From: Leucobacter_A sp035514995 | GTDB taxonomy: Bacteria; Actinomycetota; Actinomycetes; Actinomycetales; Microbacteriaceae | Length of the DNA stretch: 9,748 nucleotides | Reading direction: 5' to 3' | NCBI GenBank assembly: GCA_035514995.1 | Contig: DATJCC010000070.1 | Span: forward strand, 1-9,748 | The notes under the pieces: model-generated | The model's input: the letters and a program-made list of their open reading frames with translations, nothing else | The model's database searches: none | Told to the model about the DNA's origin: nothing | Shown: positions 1 to 7,611 of the stretch, one piece after another | Position numbering within the stretch: the first letter of the stretch is position 1 | Layout: the number at the start of each line of letters is the position of its first letter | Program-made: the position numbers and the translations under genes

Positions 1-1
1 G

Positions 2-955
2 AATATAGACATCAAGAAGGGCGAATTTTTCTCCATGCTTGTCCCATCGGGGTCGGGAAAAACAACCGTTCTACGGATGATTGCGGGGTTTGAAGCGCCA
101 ACCACTGGCCAGATTCTGCTTGAAGGACAGGACATTACCGACTCTGCACCTTTTGACAGAGAAGTTAACACGGTATTCCAAGATTATGCACTTTTTCCAC
201 ACCTCTCAATAGCTGAAAACGTCGCTTACGGACTGACCGTACGGAAAATCAATAAATCAGATAAAAAGAAGCTGGTCGAAGAAGCCTTAGAACAGGTGCA
301 ACTGGCGGATTTGCGTGACAGGTTGCCTTCTCAACTTTCTGGGGGACAAAGACAACGAATCGCACTCGCTCGCGCATTAATTCTGCGCCCCAAAGTCCTG
401 CTTCTAGATGAACCACTAGGGGCTCTAGACAAACAATTACGTGAACAAATGCAAATAGAGCTCAAGCAAATACAGCGCGAAGCCGGCATCACATTTATTT
501 TTGTCACTCACGACCAAGAAGAAGCGTTAACTCTTTCTGATCGAATCGCAGTCTACAACGACGGGAAAATCGAACAGGTTGGATCGCCAAGAGAAATTTA
601 CGAGTTCCCGCAAACCAACTTTGTAGCAAAATTTTTAGGCGTAACAAACCTTTTAGATGAACAGACTTCAAAACTGTTACTTGGAAAAGCTGAACTGCAC
701 AGTGTGCGGCCTGAACGCATATCGGTGAGTGATAAAGCTGACGAACACGACACCATCGACTTGCCAGCGACCGTCGCCGAGGTCATTTACGCCGGACCCC
801 AAACCCGCTATCTGTTAGAGGCAGACAACGGTTTAAGACTCATTGCTGAAAAACAAAACTCACATAAACCACGCCTCCAACCGAGCATTCGACGCGGAGA
901 CAGGGTTTTTGCGAGCTTCGATAAAGAACACGCATCTGCTGTTCCAAACAAATAA
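2..955 (+). CDS. potA: ABC transporter ATP-binding protein, PotA-like (5' partial)
   Basis: This is the ATPase of a polyamine-type ABC importer; it acts at the cytoplasmic membrane and powers the two permeases encoded downstream. The frame is open to the left edge, and the residues before the ATG at 35 (ending KKGEFFS) match the normal lead-in to Walker A, so that ATG is internal and roughly 30-40 N-terminal residues lie outside the window. Counting from the Met at 35, one sees Walker A VPSGSGKT (3-10), Q-loop Gln49, signature LSGGQ (101-105), Walker B VLLLDEP (121-127), D-loop GALD (129-132) and switch His159. A TOBE-like C-terminal domain fills about 210-306 and is typical of PotA/FbpC/MalK-type ATPases. 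The first Gly of Walker A is replaced by Val, which is unusual. The stop TAA overlaps the ribosome binding site of the next gene. The polyamine substrate is inferred from the operon; other PotA-like systems carry iron or phosphonates. Confidence 0.93.
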   Translation, partial: NIDIKKGEFFSMLVPSGSGKTTVLRMIAGFEAPTTGQILLEGQDITDSAPFDREVNTVFQDYALFPHLSIAENVAYGLTVRKINKSDKKKLVEEALEQVQLADLRDRLPSQLSGGQRQRIALARALILRPKVLLLDEPLGALDKQLREQMQIELKQIQREAGITFIFVTHDQEEALTLSDRIAVYNDGKIEQVGSPREIYEFPQTNFVAKFLGVTNLLDEQTSKLLLGKAELHSVRPERISVSDKADEHDTIDLPATVAEVIYAGPQTRYLLEADNGLRLIAEKQNSHKPRLQPSIRRGDRVFASFDKEHASAVPNK

Positions 956-959
956 GGAG
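954..959 (+). promoter_or_regulatory. Ribosome binding site that sets the TTG start of the solute-binding protein
   Basis: AAGGAG overlaps the stop codon of the ATPase gene and sits 5 nt before the TTG at 965. This placement supports the TTG start and suggests translational coupling between the two genes. Confidence 0.8.
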
Positions 960-964
960 AAAAA

Positions 965-2149
965 TTGAAAAAGAAACTCTTAGCCTCTGCCGCGATGGCC
1001 GCCGCAGTAGGTTTGGCCCTAACCGCCTGCTCTAGCGGATCAGATAGCTCTGGTGCCGCACCTGGAGAATTAAAGATCGACGTACCTGACATTCCAATGA
1101 TGGAGTCACTCGGTGATAACGAGGGTGAGCTAAATATTGTGGCTTGGTCTGGTTTCGTAGAGCCAGAATGGACAGATGAGTTTGAAACAGAAACAGGTTG
1201 CAAAGTAAACCGTCGAGTCGCAGGCACCTCTGACGAGATGGTAACCCTAATGCGCACCGGTGACTACGATCTTGTCTCGGCGTCTGGCGATGCAAGCTTG
1301 AGGCTCATTGTAGGTGGAGATGTGCAGCCTCTAAACAAAGAGCTAATCCCAAACTTTGGTGATGACATCGTAGACGGCATGAAAGGTCAAATCTATGACA
1401 CACTGAACGGCTTATCTTACGGCGTGCCTATCGGTCGTGGAGCAAACATATTGCAGTACAACAATGAGGTCGTAACTGAAACACCAACAAGCTGGGATGT
1501 AGTTTGGGAAGAAGACACCCCTTACGCAGGCAAAATAATTGCCTACGATGCACCAATCTATATCGCTGACGCAGCAGTTTATCTAATGCATCACAATCCT
1601 GATCTTGGTATCACAAACCCATATGCTCTTGACGACACTCAACTTGCAGCAGCAGTCGACCTTCTCAAAAAACAAAATGGTTTGTTATCTGAGTACTGGG
1701 GCGATCCGGTTGCGCAGATCACATCATTTACAACCGGAACAAGTGTCGTTGGCACCTCTTGGGAAATTCTCCGCACGCTATCAGACGACGACCGTATGCA
1801 GGGCACTCTCCCAGAAGAAGGTTCAACCGGATGGTCTGATGCGTGGATGCTCTCATCTGAGTCTAAAAACCCCAACTGTGCCTACGAATGGATGGACTAC
1901 ACAAGCACCCCAGAAGTTAACGGCGCGATTGCGATGAACTTTGGTATGGCACCAGCCAACGCAGCATTCTGTGAATCAAGCGAAGAAGCCGCGGCACACT
2001 GTGAACTTTTCAATGCGACTGACGAAGAGTACTTCTCAAAGGTTTGGTTCTGGACCACTCCAATTGAGCAGTGCATTGACGGCCGCACCGATGTGCAGTG
2101 CACAAACTTCCAGCAATGGACAGAGGCTTGGACAACAGTTAAGGGTTAA
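965..2149 (+). CDS. potD: Extracellular solute-binding lipoprotein, PotD/YdcS-like
   Basis: This is the substrate-capturing subunit of the importer, anchored to the outer face of the membrane. It begins with TTG behind a good ribosome binding site, 9 nt after the ATPase gene. A lipoprotein signal peptide has basic residues at 2-4, a hydrophobic core, and lipobox L-T-A-C with the lipidated Cys22. The mature part (about 394 aa in total, normal for the family) begins its first lobe at 'GELNIVAWSGF' (54-64), followed by features of PotD-type binding proteins such as the SWDVVW stretch (176-181). Six further cysteines (79, 305, 336, 346, 370, 379) could form up to three disulfides; five are in the last 90 residues. 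Spermidine/putrescine is the default substrate for the family, but specificity cannot be read with confidence. The YdcS-like subgroup, whose partners also transport polyamines, is an equally good label. Confidence 0.9.
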   Translation: MKKKLLASAAMAAAVGLALTACSSGSDSSGAAPGELKIDVPDIPMMESLGDNEGELNIVAWSGFVEPEWTDEFETETGCKVNRRVAGTSDEMVTLMRTGDYDLVSASGDASLRLIVGGDVQPLNKELIPNFGDDIVDGMKGQIYDTLNGLSYGVPIGRGANILQYNNEVVTETPTSWDVVWEEDTPYAGKIIAYDAPIYIADAAVYLMHHNPDLGITNPYALDDTQLAAAVDLLKKQNGLLSEYWGDPVAQITSFTTGTSVVGTSWEILRTLSDDDRMQGTLPEEGSTGWSDAWMLSSESKNPNCAYEWMDYTSTPEVNGAIAMNFGMAPANAAFCESSEEAAAHCELFNATDEEYFSKVWFWTTPIEQCIDGRTDVQCTNFQQWTEAWTTVKG

Positions 2150-2160
2150 ACCCTAACTTT

Positions 2161-2190
2161 GGTGGGGTGGAGCGTTCCACCCCACCTTTT
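2161..2190 (+). terminator. Stem-loop between binding-protein and permease genes (attenuator or mRNA stabiliser)
   Basis: A perfect 11-bp inverted repeat, GGTGGGGTGGA at 2161-2171 and TCCACCCCACC at 2176-2186, encloses a 4-nt loop and is followed by only TTTT (2187-2190). It lies 11 nt after the stop of the binding-protein gene. A smaller inverted repeat, agggtt/aaccct (2142-2154), folds around that stop codon. A GC-rich stem with a short T-run inside an operon usually gives partial termination or protects the upstream message from 3' decay. Either would make the binding protein more abundant than the permeases. Which of the two applies is inference. Confidence 0.75.
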
Positions 2191-2223
2191 AAACATGATT
2201 TAACCGCTCACAGAAGGTGCAAA

Positions 2224-3108
2224 ATGTCTTCACAAACAAGCTTAAAGCGGAAAAACGATCCGCTCTCAACTAGTCTCTATCGGAGCCCTAAAACTCGGCT
2301 AGCCGCTCTTTTAACGCCCCCAATGTTGTGGCTTGTTGGCATATACATTCTTTCGATAGTTTTAATGCTGATAACAGCATTCTGGGTGACGGATCCTTTC
2401 ACTTCAAAAGTTAAGCCAGGATTCACACTCGACAACTTTATAAACCTTTTTACAATTCCCGCTTTTCTTGCCACATCTGCCCGCACTTTAGGCATAGCTT
2501 TAGCGGTGACGGCGATATGCATAGTTTTTGCAGTGCCGTTAACTGTTTTCATGGCCAAGGTAGCAAGCCCAAAACTTCGGGGGTTTCTGGCTGTCGCAGT
2601 AACACTCCCCCTTTGGGCAGGATACCTAGTTAAAGTGCTTGCGATGCGACTTACATTCGCAGAGGAAGGGTTCTTTAACTGGCTCTTGAACCCCGTTGGT
2701 ATTAGCGGCCCAGGTTTCAGTGTAACTACCGTGATAATAACCCTCGTTTATCTTTGGTTTCCATTCATGGTGATTCCTATTTACTCTGCAGTTTCACAAA
2801 TTCCAAACAACTTGTATGACGCAGCAAGCGATATGGGAGCTAAAGGGATTCGCACAATAGTCACTGTAGTGTTCCCCCTACTCAAACCCTCAATAATTGC
2901 TGGCTCGATAATGACTTTTTCACTCAGCTTGGGAGACTTTATAGCGGCAAGGTTTGTTGGCGGATCAACCCAGATGATCGGCAGCATAATTTCGTCGAAC
3001 ATTAACCTCAACCCCCCAGTGGCGGCAGCTTTTTCAGTTGTGCCAATTGTAATAGTTCTCGTATTTCTACTTCTTGTCCGTCGCACTGGCGCGCTAGATA
3101 ACCTGTAG
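2224..3108 (+). CDS. potB: ABC transporter permease, PotB-like
   Basis: This is one of two integral membrane subunits forming the import channel. I chose the ATG at 2224 (294 aa) because a GAAGG-type ribosome binding site lies 6 nt upstream. An upstream in-frame GTG at 2167 lies inside the stem-loop and would add a tail unlike a permease. From the chosen Met, about six hydrophobic segments are visible, near residues 33-54, 84-108, 118-138, 167-190, 222-243 and 266-286. The EAA loop that docks onto the ATPase is DAASDMGA at 199-206, with the conserved downstream Pro218. It follows the binding-protein gene by 74 nt, the widest gap in the operon, and precedes the second permease by 12 nt. Confidence 0.9.
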   Translation: MSSQTSLKRKNDPLSTSLYRSPKTRLAALLTPPMLWLVGIYILSIVLMLITAFWVTDPFTSKVKPGFTLDNFINLFTIPAFLATSARTLGIALAVTAICIVFAVPLTVFMAKVASPKLRGFLAVAVTLPLWAGYLVKVLAMRLTFAEEGFFNWLLNPVGISGPGFSVTTVIITLVYLWFPFMVIPIYSAVSQIPNNLYDAASDMGAKGIRTIVTVVFPLLKPSIIAGSIMTFSLSLGDFIAARFVGGSTQMIGSIISSNINLNPPVAAAFSVVPIVIVLVFLLLVRRTGALDNL

Positions 3109-3120
3109 GAGGGTTCAAAA

Positions 3121-3924
3121 ATGCTTCGTCTTAATCGCACAGCAAAAATCACGCTAAGTGCAATAGTCGCAATTGTTTTATTTTTTATCTACACTCCGCT
3201 GTTCATGGTTGTAATCAACTCTTTTAACAGCCAAAGAGTTGCGGGGTGGCCGGTTACCTCGTTTTCACTCACTTGGTGGCAGAAAGCGCTTGTAAATCCG
3301 GCTGTGCACGCTGCAGTATGGAACTCTGTTGTAGTTGCGCTAGCCGCAACCGCAATTGCATTAGTGCTCGGTACACTCGGGGCATTTGCGCTACAACGGT
3401 ACGAATTTTTTGGTCGAGATGTCGTGAGTTTGTTAATCATCTTGCCGATCACCCTTCCAGGGATTGTTACCGGTGTTGCACTCTCAAACACTTACCACTC
3501 AATTCTTGAACCGATCGGCATTAAAATCGGTTTCTTTGGGCTTATCGTTGCCCACGCAACCTTTTCTATTGTGATGGTTTTCAACAACGTTATAGCGCGT
3601 TTAAGACGCATGAATCCTAATCTAGAAGAAGCTTCTATGGATCTTGGGGCATCGCTCGCACAAACTTTTAAGCTCATCACTTTTCCACAGTTTCGCACCG
3701 CCTTCATAGCTGGTGGTCTCTTAGCTTTTGCGCTTAGCTTTGACGAAATTGTTGTGACAATCTTTACAGCGCCTCCCGGGGTAGACACCATTCCTTTATG
3801 GATCATGAATCAGATGGGTCGCCCTAATGAAGCGAATCAGGTCAACGTCGTTGCCACAATAATGATTCTTCTGTCACTGATTCCGGTCTACTTCTCGCAG
3901 AAGGCACAAGAAAAAGTTCAGTAG
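3121..3924 (+). CDS. potC: ABC transporter permease, PotC-like
   Basis: This is the second channel-forming subunit of the importer, 267 aa, the usual size for PotC. It starts with ATG 7 nt after AGGAGGG, a strong ribosome binding site overlapping the stop of the first permease. About six membrane segments are visible, near residues 10-33, 66-90, 101-121, 137-157, 193-213 and 241-260. The ATPase-docking EAA loop is EEASMDLGAS (169-178), with Pro189 downstream. It is the last gene of the importer operon. Its stop lies 1 nt from the stop of the convergent resB gene, and its last codons contain one arm of that gene's probable terminator. Confidence 0.9.
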   Translation: MLRLNRTAKITLSAIVAIVLFFIYTPLFMVVINSFNSQRVAGWPVTSFSLTWWQKALVNPAVHAAVWNSVVVALAATAIALVLGTLGAFALQRYEFFGRDVVSLLIILPITLPGIVTGVALSNTYHSILEPIGIKIGFFGLIVAHATFSIVMVFNNVIARLRRMNPNLEEASMDLGASLAQTFKLITFPQFRTAFIAGGLLAFALSFDEIVVTIFTAPPGVDTIPLWIMNQMGRPNEANQVNVVATIMILLSLIPVYFSQKAQEKVQ

Positions 3925-3957
3925 CTTATAACCGTTTTTGGTGAGCTTCGCTGAACT
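3911..3957 (-). terminator. Probable intrinsic terminator of the resB operon, inside potC's 3' end
   Basis: Read on the - strand, AGTTCAG (3957-3951) pairs with CTGAACT (3921-3915). Inside this, AGCT (3947-3944) pairs with AGCT (3926-3923) across a small internal loop. The stem is followed directly by a run of T (3915-3911). On the + strand no T-run follows, so the element looks directional, ending the resB transcript. The stem is interrupted and its loop is large, so strength is uncertain. Confidence 0.5.
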
Positions 3958-5572
3958 GGGTGACGGCTCGGTCTAAGGTCGGGTCGTCACCTCTTGCTAG
4001 AGCGGCATACTCGAGCAGAACTCCACCTTGCTGCGGCTTAGCTTTAACCCACATGCGCCTCCGGGGGATAAAGAGAGACGACAGTAACCCAAATGTCGCT
4101 ACGAGAGCAAAAACCAAAACCCAAGCTTGCGCAGGATTGCTCACGAAATCAAAAGACACATACCTGGGTACCGCTTCTAGAGTGATAGTTCCAAAACCGT
4201 TAGGTAAATCGACAGTTTCACCGACCGTCAGCTCCAGAGAGTCGATGTTTACTGCACGCCCAGTCAACTGTTCCATGTCGGAGCTATCCAATGCATAAAC
4301 TGACTGTGGAATGCCACCATCTATGCCCAAATCACCGACAAATAGGTCAAGGGTTAGAAGTGGATCATTTAAATCGGGGTAGGAAGATGTCAAGGCGCCG
4401 GTGTCTAACTCAGCTTGAGTTGGATAGAAGAAGCCCCTAAAGCCTAGTTGCTCTTCGAACCCATCAGGCACTTTGATTACACCCAGTGATGTCATGTTTG
4501 TGTCTTGTGGGATGAAGGGTACTGACTCCCTGAAGACAACATTTTCTGCACTGTCACGAATTGTGATTGTCGGAGCGTACCCATTAGCAAGTAAGTAAAC
4601 ACTTGCACCTTGAGTTCTTAATGGGTGGTTTACAAGAACAAGATCTTCATAGGGGTCATCGTCAACAGGAAAAATCGTGACGTAGGCACGGTGCTGTAAA
4701 ACTTGCCCGGTAGCGGCTTGGTTGCCAGACTCTGGTGTGACGTAATCGATTTCAAGATTATCTAAACGAAGCCCCCAAGGTTCGAGCGAATTCGTATCAA
4801 AGTATCTGCCGCTAGTTGCTGAGTCAAAATCTATTAATGCGTTGAGCATGCCCGATTCTTCTTCAACAACCACTCTTTGACCATGAAAGTTGAAACTGCT
4901 GTTGATACCCACCGCAAGTAAAACACCGAGTAGCCCTAAGTGAAAAACAAGGTTGCCTGTTTCGCGCATATAACCGCGCTCTGCAGAAGCTGATTTCTCT
5001 TTTGCACCGCGAAATTCTCTTGTTTGAGTCTCGACACGGTAACCCTGTGAGCGCAGCTGTTCATGAGCGATCTGAACTGCTCTTCGGGCGAACTCCTCTT
5101 TTTCTTCTTCAGTTGCGTCTTCATTAGAGACAAAAATTTGTTTATAGCCAGCCATCCGGTTTAAACGAGCGGGCGTTTTTGGTGGCGGATTCCGCAAAGC
5201 CTTCCAATGATGGCCTATTCGCGGAAGCACACAGCCGATCAGTGAGATAAAGAGCAATAAATAAATCGCTGAGAACCAGATTGACCCGTAAACATCGAAG
5301 AGTTGCAAAGGGTATGCATCTAATATTTTAAACAGTTCTGGGTTTTCATCTTGCCAAATTATTACACCGTTTGGGTCGGCGCTTCGTTGTGGAAAGAGTG
5401 AACCTGGAATTGTTGCAATCGCAAGCATTAGCAGCAGAATCAGAGCTACACGCATACTGGTGAGTTGCCGCCAAAACCATCTCAGCCAGCCTTTAAGCCC
5501 AAGATCGGGAGAGGCCGCTTTTACGGATCCACCAGATCCGTCATCATAATCAAAGGGGCGGGAGGAAGCCAT
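3926..5572 (-). CDS. resB: Cytochrome c biogenesis protein ResB (Ccs1 family)
   Basis: ResB is a membrane protein of System II cytochrome c maturation. With CcsA it forms the complex that carries heme across the membrane and attaches it to apocytochrome c. The 548-aa protein has membrane segments near residues 41-61, 98-118, 208-224 and 482-503. Between the third and fourth lies the large extracytoplasmic domain expected of the family. His211 in the third segment matches the conserved membrane His thought to bind heme. The GCVLPRIGHHW stretch after segment two (113-123) and VNHPLR (314-319) are also family features. Its ATG lies inside the end of ccdA (23-nt overlap, different frame), with AGGTGG upstream, indicating coupled translation. 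The CcsA partner normally encoded next is absent; the operon ends here, facing potC. Confidence 0.93.
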   Translation of the reverse strand: MASSRPFDYDDGSGGSVKAASPDLGLKGWLRWFWRQLTSMRVALILLLMLAIATIPGSLFPQRSADPNGVIIWQDENPELFKILDAYPLQLFDVYGSIWFSAIYLLLFISLIGCVLPRIGHHWKALRNPPPKTPARLNRMAGYKQIFVSNEDATEEEKEEFARRAVQIAHEQLRSQGYRVETQTREFRGAKEKSASAERGYMRETGNLVFHLGLLGVLLAVGINSSFNFHGQRVVVEEESGMLNALIDFDSATSGRYFDTNSLEPWGLRLDNLEIDYVTPESGNQAATGQVLQHRAYVTIFPVDDDPYEDLVLVNHPLRTQGASVYLLANGYAPTITIRDSAENVVFRESVPFIPQDTNMTSLGVIKVPDGFEEQLGFRGFFYPTQAELDTGALTSSYPDLNDPLLTLDLFVGDLGIDGGIPQSVYALDSSDMEQLTGRAVNIDSLELTVGETVDLPNGFGTITLEAVPRYVSFDFVSNPAQAWVLVFALVATFGLLSSLFIPRRRMWVKAKPQQGGVLLEYAALARGDDPTLDRAVTQFSEAHQKRL

Positions 5573-6299
5573 CGATCACCACCTGGAGGTTAGACATCAG
5601 CGCATTCCAAATACCGGTAACCATTAAGATTCCAATAGCAATCATGAGAACGCCGCCTGCGATGTTAATTGCGCGAATGTGTTTACGTAAGAATGAGGTT
5701 ACCCCTGACATCCACCCGAACCCTAAAGCTAGAAGAATGAAGGGGAGCCCCAAACCTAGAGAATAAAATATTGCGAGAATTACGCCCCTTGTTGCCGAGG
5801 CTTGTGACATGCTGAGCGTCATGATTGTGCCCAGAGTCGGACCCATACATGGCGCCCATCCAATAGCAAAAATGATGCCCAATAGAGGCGCACCAACAAG
5901 CCCAACCTTTGGTTTAAATTTGAACTGTTTGGTGTTTTGCATTGAACCAAAAAATCCCAAAAAAATGAATCCCATTGCGATGACTACAACACCCATCACC
6001 CGCAGGATAATGTCTTGATAGAAAAACAGCCAAGCACCTAAACCACCGGCAACGGCGTTAATCAAAACGAATATGACGGTAAAGCCCAACACAAAAAGAG
6101 TTGCGCCAGCACTCACCCGCCATTTTGTAGATTTTTGCCCTCCAGAGCCCGCCACTCCACCGACGTAGGCGAGGTATCCCGGCACAAGCGGCAAGACACA
6201 GGGTGAGGCGAAGGACACTAGACCGGCAGCCAGTGCGATTAGCGAAGCAACCCACAGCTGCCCACCGCTAACTATCTCTTGCGCCTCTAGCAAAAACAA
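5550..6299 (-). CDS. ccdA: Cytochrome c biogenesis protein CcdA (thiol-disulfide electron carrier)
   Basis: CcdA moves reducing equivalents from cytoplasmic thioredoxin across the membrane to ResA, keeping the cysteines of apocytochrome c reduced for heme attachment. The 249-aa protein shows about six hydrophobic segments. Its two redox cysteines are in the expected motifs: SPCVLPLVPGYL (Cys34, segment one) and GWAPCMGP (Cys151, segment four). The start is taken as TTG at 6299, 4 nt after the resA stop; a second in-frame TTG at 6293 is also possible. Neither has a clear ribosome binding site, so initiation probably depends on coupling to resA. No ATG or GTG start lies ahead of the first membrane segment. 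The 3' end overlaps resB. Confidence 0.93.
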   Translation of the reverse strand: MFLLEAQEIVSGGQLWVASLIALAAGLVSFASPCVLPLVPGYLAYVGGVAGSGGQKSTKWRVSAGATLFVLGFTVIFVLINAVAGGLGAWLFFYQDIILRVMGVVVIAMGFIFLGFFGSMQNTKQFKFKPKVGLVGAPLLGIIFAIGWAPCMGPTLGTIMTLSMSQASATRGVILAIFYSLGLGLPFILLALGFGWMSGVTSFLRKHIRAINIAGGVLMIAIGILMVTGIWNALMSNLQVVIDGFLPPL

Positions 6300-6303
6300 C
6301 TAA

Positions 6304-6900
6304 TCAGCTTTCCGCGAGGGTTTCATTAATCAGAGTGCGCAATTGCGATTCGTCAAGTATCTGACCCAGAATTCTGTGCGCCACCCGGCCCTGGCTGTCA
6401 AGCACTAGCGTGGTCGGAACAGCATTGAGTGGTATTTGGCCTGCAAATGCTCGCTGTACTCCACGATCACCCTTAGTGTCAAGAATCGACGGATATTCAA
6501 TTCCAAACTCTTCGGCAAAACCTCTCGATACTTCTTTACCATCACGCGTGTTGACACCCAAGAATTTTACGCCCTGCGGAGCAAATTCGTCATGAGCTGC
6601 AACTAGGTCTTTGGCTTCGGCACGGCAGGGTGCACACCCCGCATACCAAAAGTTAACAACGGTAACAGCACCTTCAAATTCAGTAAAATCGATTTCTTGA
6701 TCTTCATCGCTGATGCCAGCAAACTCCACTGGTGCGGTGCGCGCTTCCACCGAAATGCTGGTTGTAGAGCCGTCGCCTGCGATGTAGCCTTTGTCTGACG
6801 CGTCTTGCCATTGAGCGGCGAGAGTGTCTGAAGAGCCGCTGCTGCACCCAGCTACTAATAATGCACTACTGGCAACAAGAGCTATAAAGATTTTTTTCAA
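6304..6900 (-). CDS. resA: TlpA/ResA-type thiol-disulfide oxidoreductase, lipoprotein
   Basis: This extracytoplasmic thioredoxin-fold protein receives electrons from CcdA and reduces the CXXCH cysteines of apocytochrome c. It starts with TTG immediately after the phosphatase stop TAG, with no spacer. A lipoprotein signal ends L-V-A-G-C with lipidated Cys19, so the protein is membrane-anchored. The thioredoxin domain spans about 50-195, with active site C89-A-P-C92 in 'NFWYAGCAPCRAE' and the cis-Pro loop AVPTT (Pro162). The residue before the first active-site Cys is Gly rather than the usual Trp; I believe this is common in actinobacterial relatives, but from memory only. The 198-aa length is normal. 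Position between the phosphatase and ccdA matches the conserved actinobacterial cluster. Confidence 0.92.
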   Translation of the reverse strand: MKKIFIALVASSALLVAGCSSGSSDTLAAQWQDASDKGYIAGDGSTTSISVEARTAPVEFAGISDEDQEIDFTEFEGAVTVVNFWYAGCAPCRAEAKDLVAAHDEFAPQGVKFLGVNTRDGKEVSRGFAEEFGIEYPSILDTKGDRGVQRAFAGQIPLNAVPTTLVLDSQGRVAHRILGQILDESQLRTLINETLAES

Positions 6901-7566
6901 CTAAACCGCCCCCACATCGATCGCACCGTCTAATAGATGTCCAGCTGGGTTTCGATAGTTAACTTCAATCCAATCCCCATCACGTTTTGTAAAAGAAGTG
7001 ATACTAGAAAGGTCACAGCGCCGTTTTGAAGGGTTATGAAACAGTGGCTTCTGCGCTATTGCACGATGAGCCATCCAGATTGGTGATTGATGGCTAACCA
7101 TAACTATGTCACCCTGTTTGTTATTTAATGTCGCGTCTTCCCACACTCGATCCATTGCAGCTATCACGCGGTTGGCTACACTTCGGTAGGGTTCGCCCCA
7201 GCTTGGCAGAAATGGGTTCCAAAACTTATACCAATATTTCGGGTTTTTGAACGCAGCATCAGGTCCGTTGTTTACCATTCCCTCAAACCAGTTTGTTGGT
7301 TCAATTATTCCTTCTTCTGTTTCTACTTTTAGATCAAGAAGTTTTGATATTGGTGCTGCAGACTGCTGTGCACGCTCTAAGGGAGAAGCATAAAGAGCTG
7401 CTATCTGCTGATTTTTCGAAGATAGTTCCTTAGCTGCGGCTAACGCCATCTCATGGCCTTTTTCAGACAACCTAAATCCGGGAATGCGCCCATAGAGCAC
7501 CTGATCAGGGTTCTCAACTTCGCCATGGCGCACAAGATGTAATTGACGTTCACTCACATCTGCCAT
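6901..7566 (-). CDS. Histidine phosphatase family protein (phosphoglycerate mutase-like)
   Basis: This is a cytoplasmic histidine phosphatase; its substrate is unknown. Such a gene heads the cytochrome c maturation cluster in many actinobacteria, usually labelled phosphoglycerate mutase without proof. From the ATG at 7566 it is 221 aa. It shows the catalytic LVRHGE motif (Arg13, His14, Gly15), a YASPLERAQQSA stretch with the second conserved Arg, and VSHQSPI carrying the second catalytic His. An upstream in-frame GTG at 7605 would add 13 residues (start GNSQ), but the best -10 element lies downstream of that GTG, so the ATG is preferred. Its ribosome binding site is weak. The stop TAG abuts the TTG of resA. 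A role linked to heme or cytochrome c is suggested only by position. Confidence 0.88.
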   Translation of the reverse strand: MADVSERQLHLVRHGEVENPDQVLYGRIPGFRLSEKGHEMALAAAKELSSKNQQIAALYASPLERAQQSAAPISKLLDLKVETEEGIIEPTNWFEGMVNNGPDAAFKNPKYWYKFWNPFLPSWGEPYRSVANRVIAAMDRVWEDATLNNKQGDIVMVSHQSPIWMAHRAIAQKPLFHNPSKRRCDLSSITSFTKRDGDWIEVNYRNPAGHLLDGAIDVGAV

Positions 7567-7583
7567 TCTACTTTTGCACCCTG

Positions 7584-7611
7584 ATAATATCTGTGAGTTG
7601 CCCACGTTGAA
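7584..7611 (-). promoter_or_regulatory. Probable promoter of the phosphatase-resA-ccdA-resB operon
   Basis: On the - strand a good -10 element, TATTAT, lies at 7589-7584. A poor -35 candidate, TTCAAC, lies 16 nt upstream at 7611-7606. Transcription would begin near 7577, leaving a leader of about 11 nt before the ATG at 7566. The -35 candidate overlaps that of the divergent aspS promoter. Confidence 0.45.

Noticed and set aside
35..37. ATG at 35 as the start of the importer ATPase
   Set aside because: The frame is open upstream to the window edge, and the residues before it match the conserved lead-in to Walker A, so it is internal.
808..1295. Opposite-strand ORFs across the ATPase/binding-protein junction
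   Set aside because: They are antisense to well-supported genes, lack ribosome binding sites and show no recognisable family features.
2167..2223. GTG at 2167 as the first permease's start
   Set aside because: It lies within the stem-loop and would add a non-family N-terminus; ATG 2224 has a ribosome binding site at good spacing.
7567..7605. GTG at 7605 as the phosphatase start
   Set aside because: The extra 13 residues precede the normal N-terminal strand, and the likely -10 element (7589-7584) lies downstream of this GTG.
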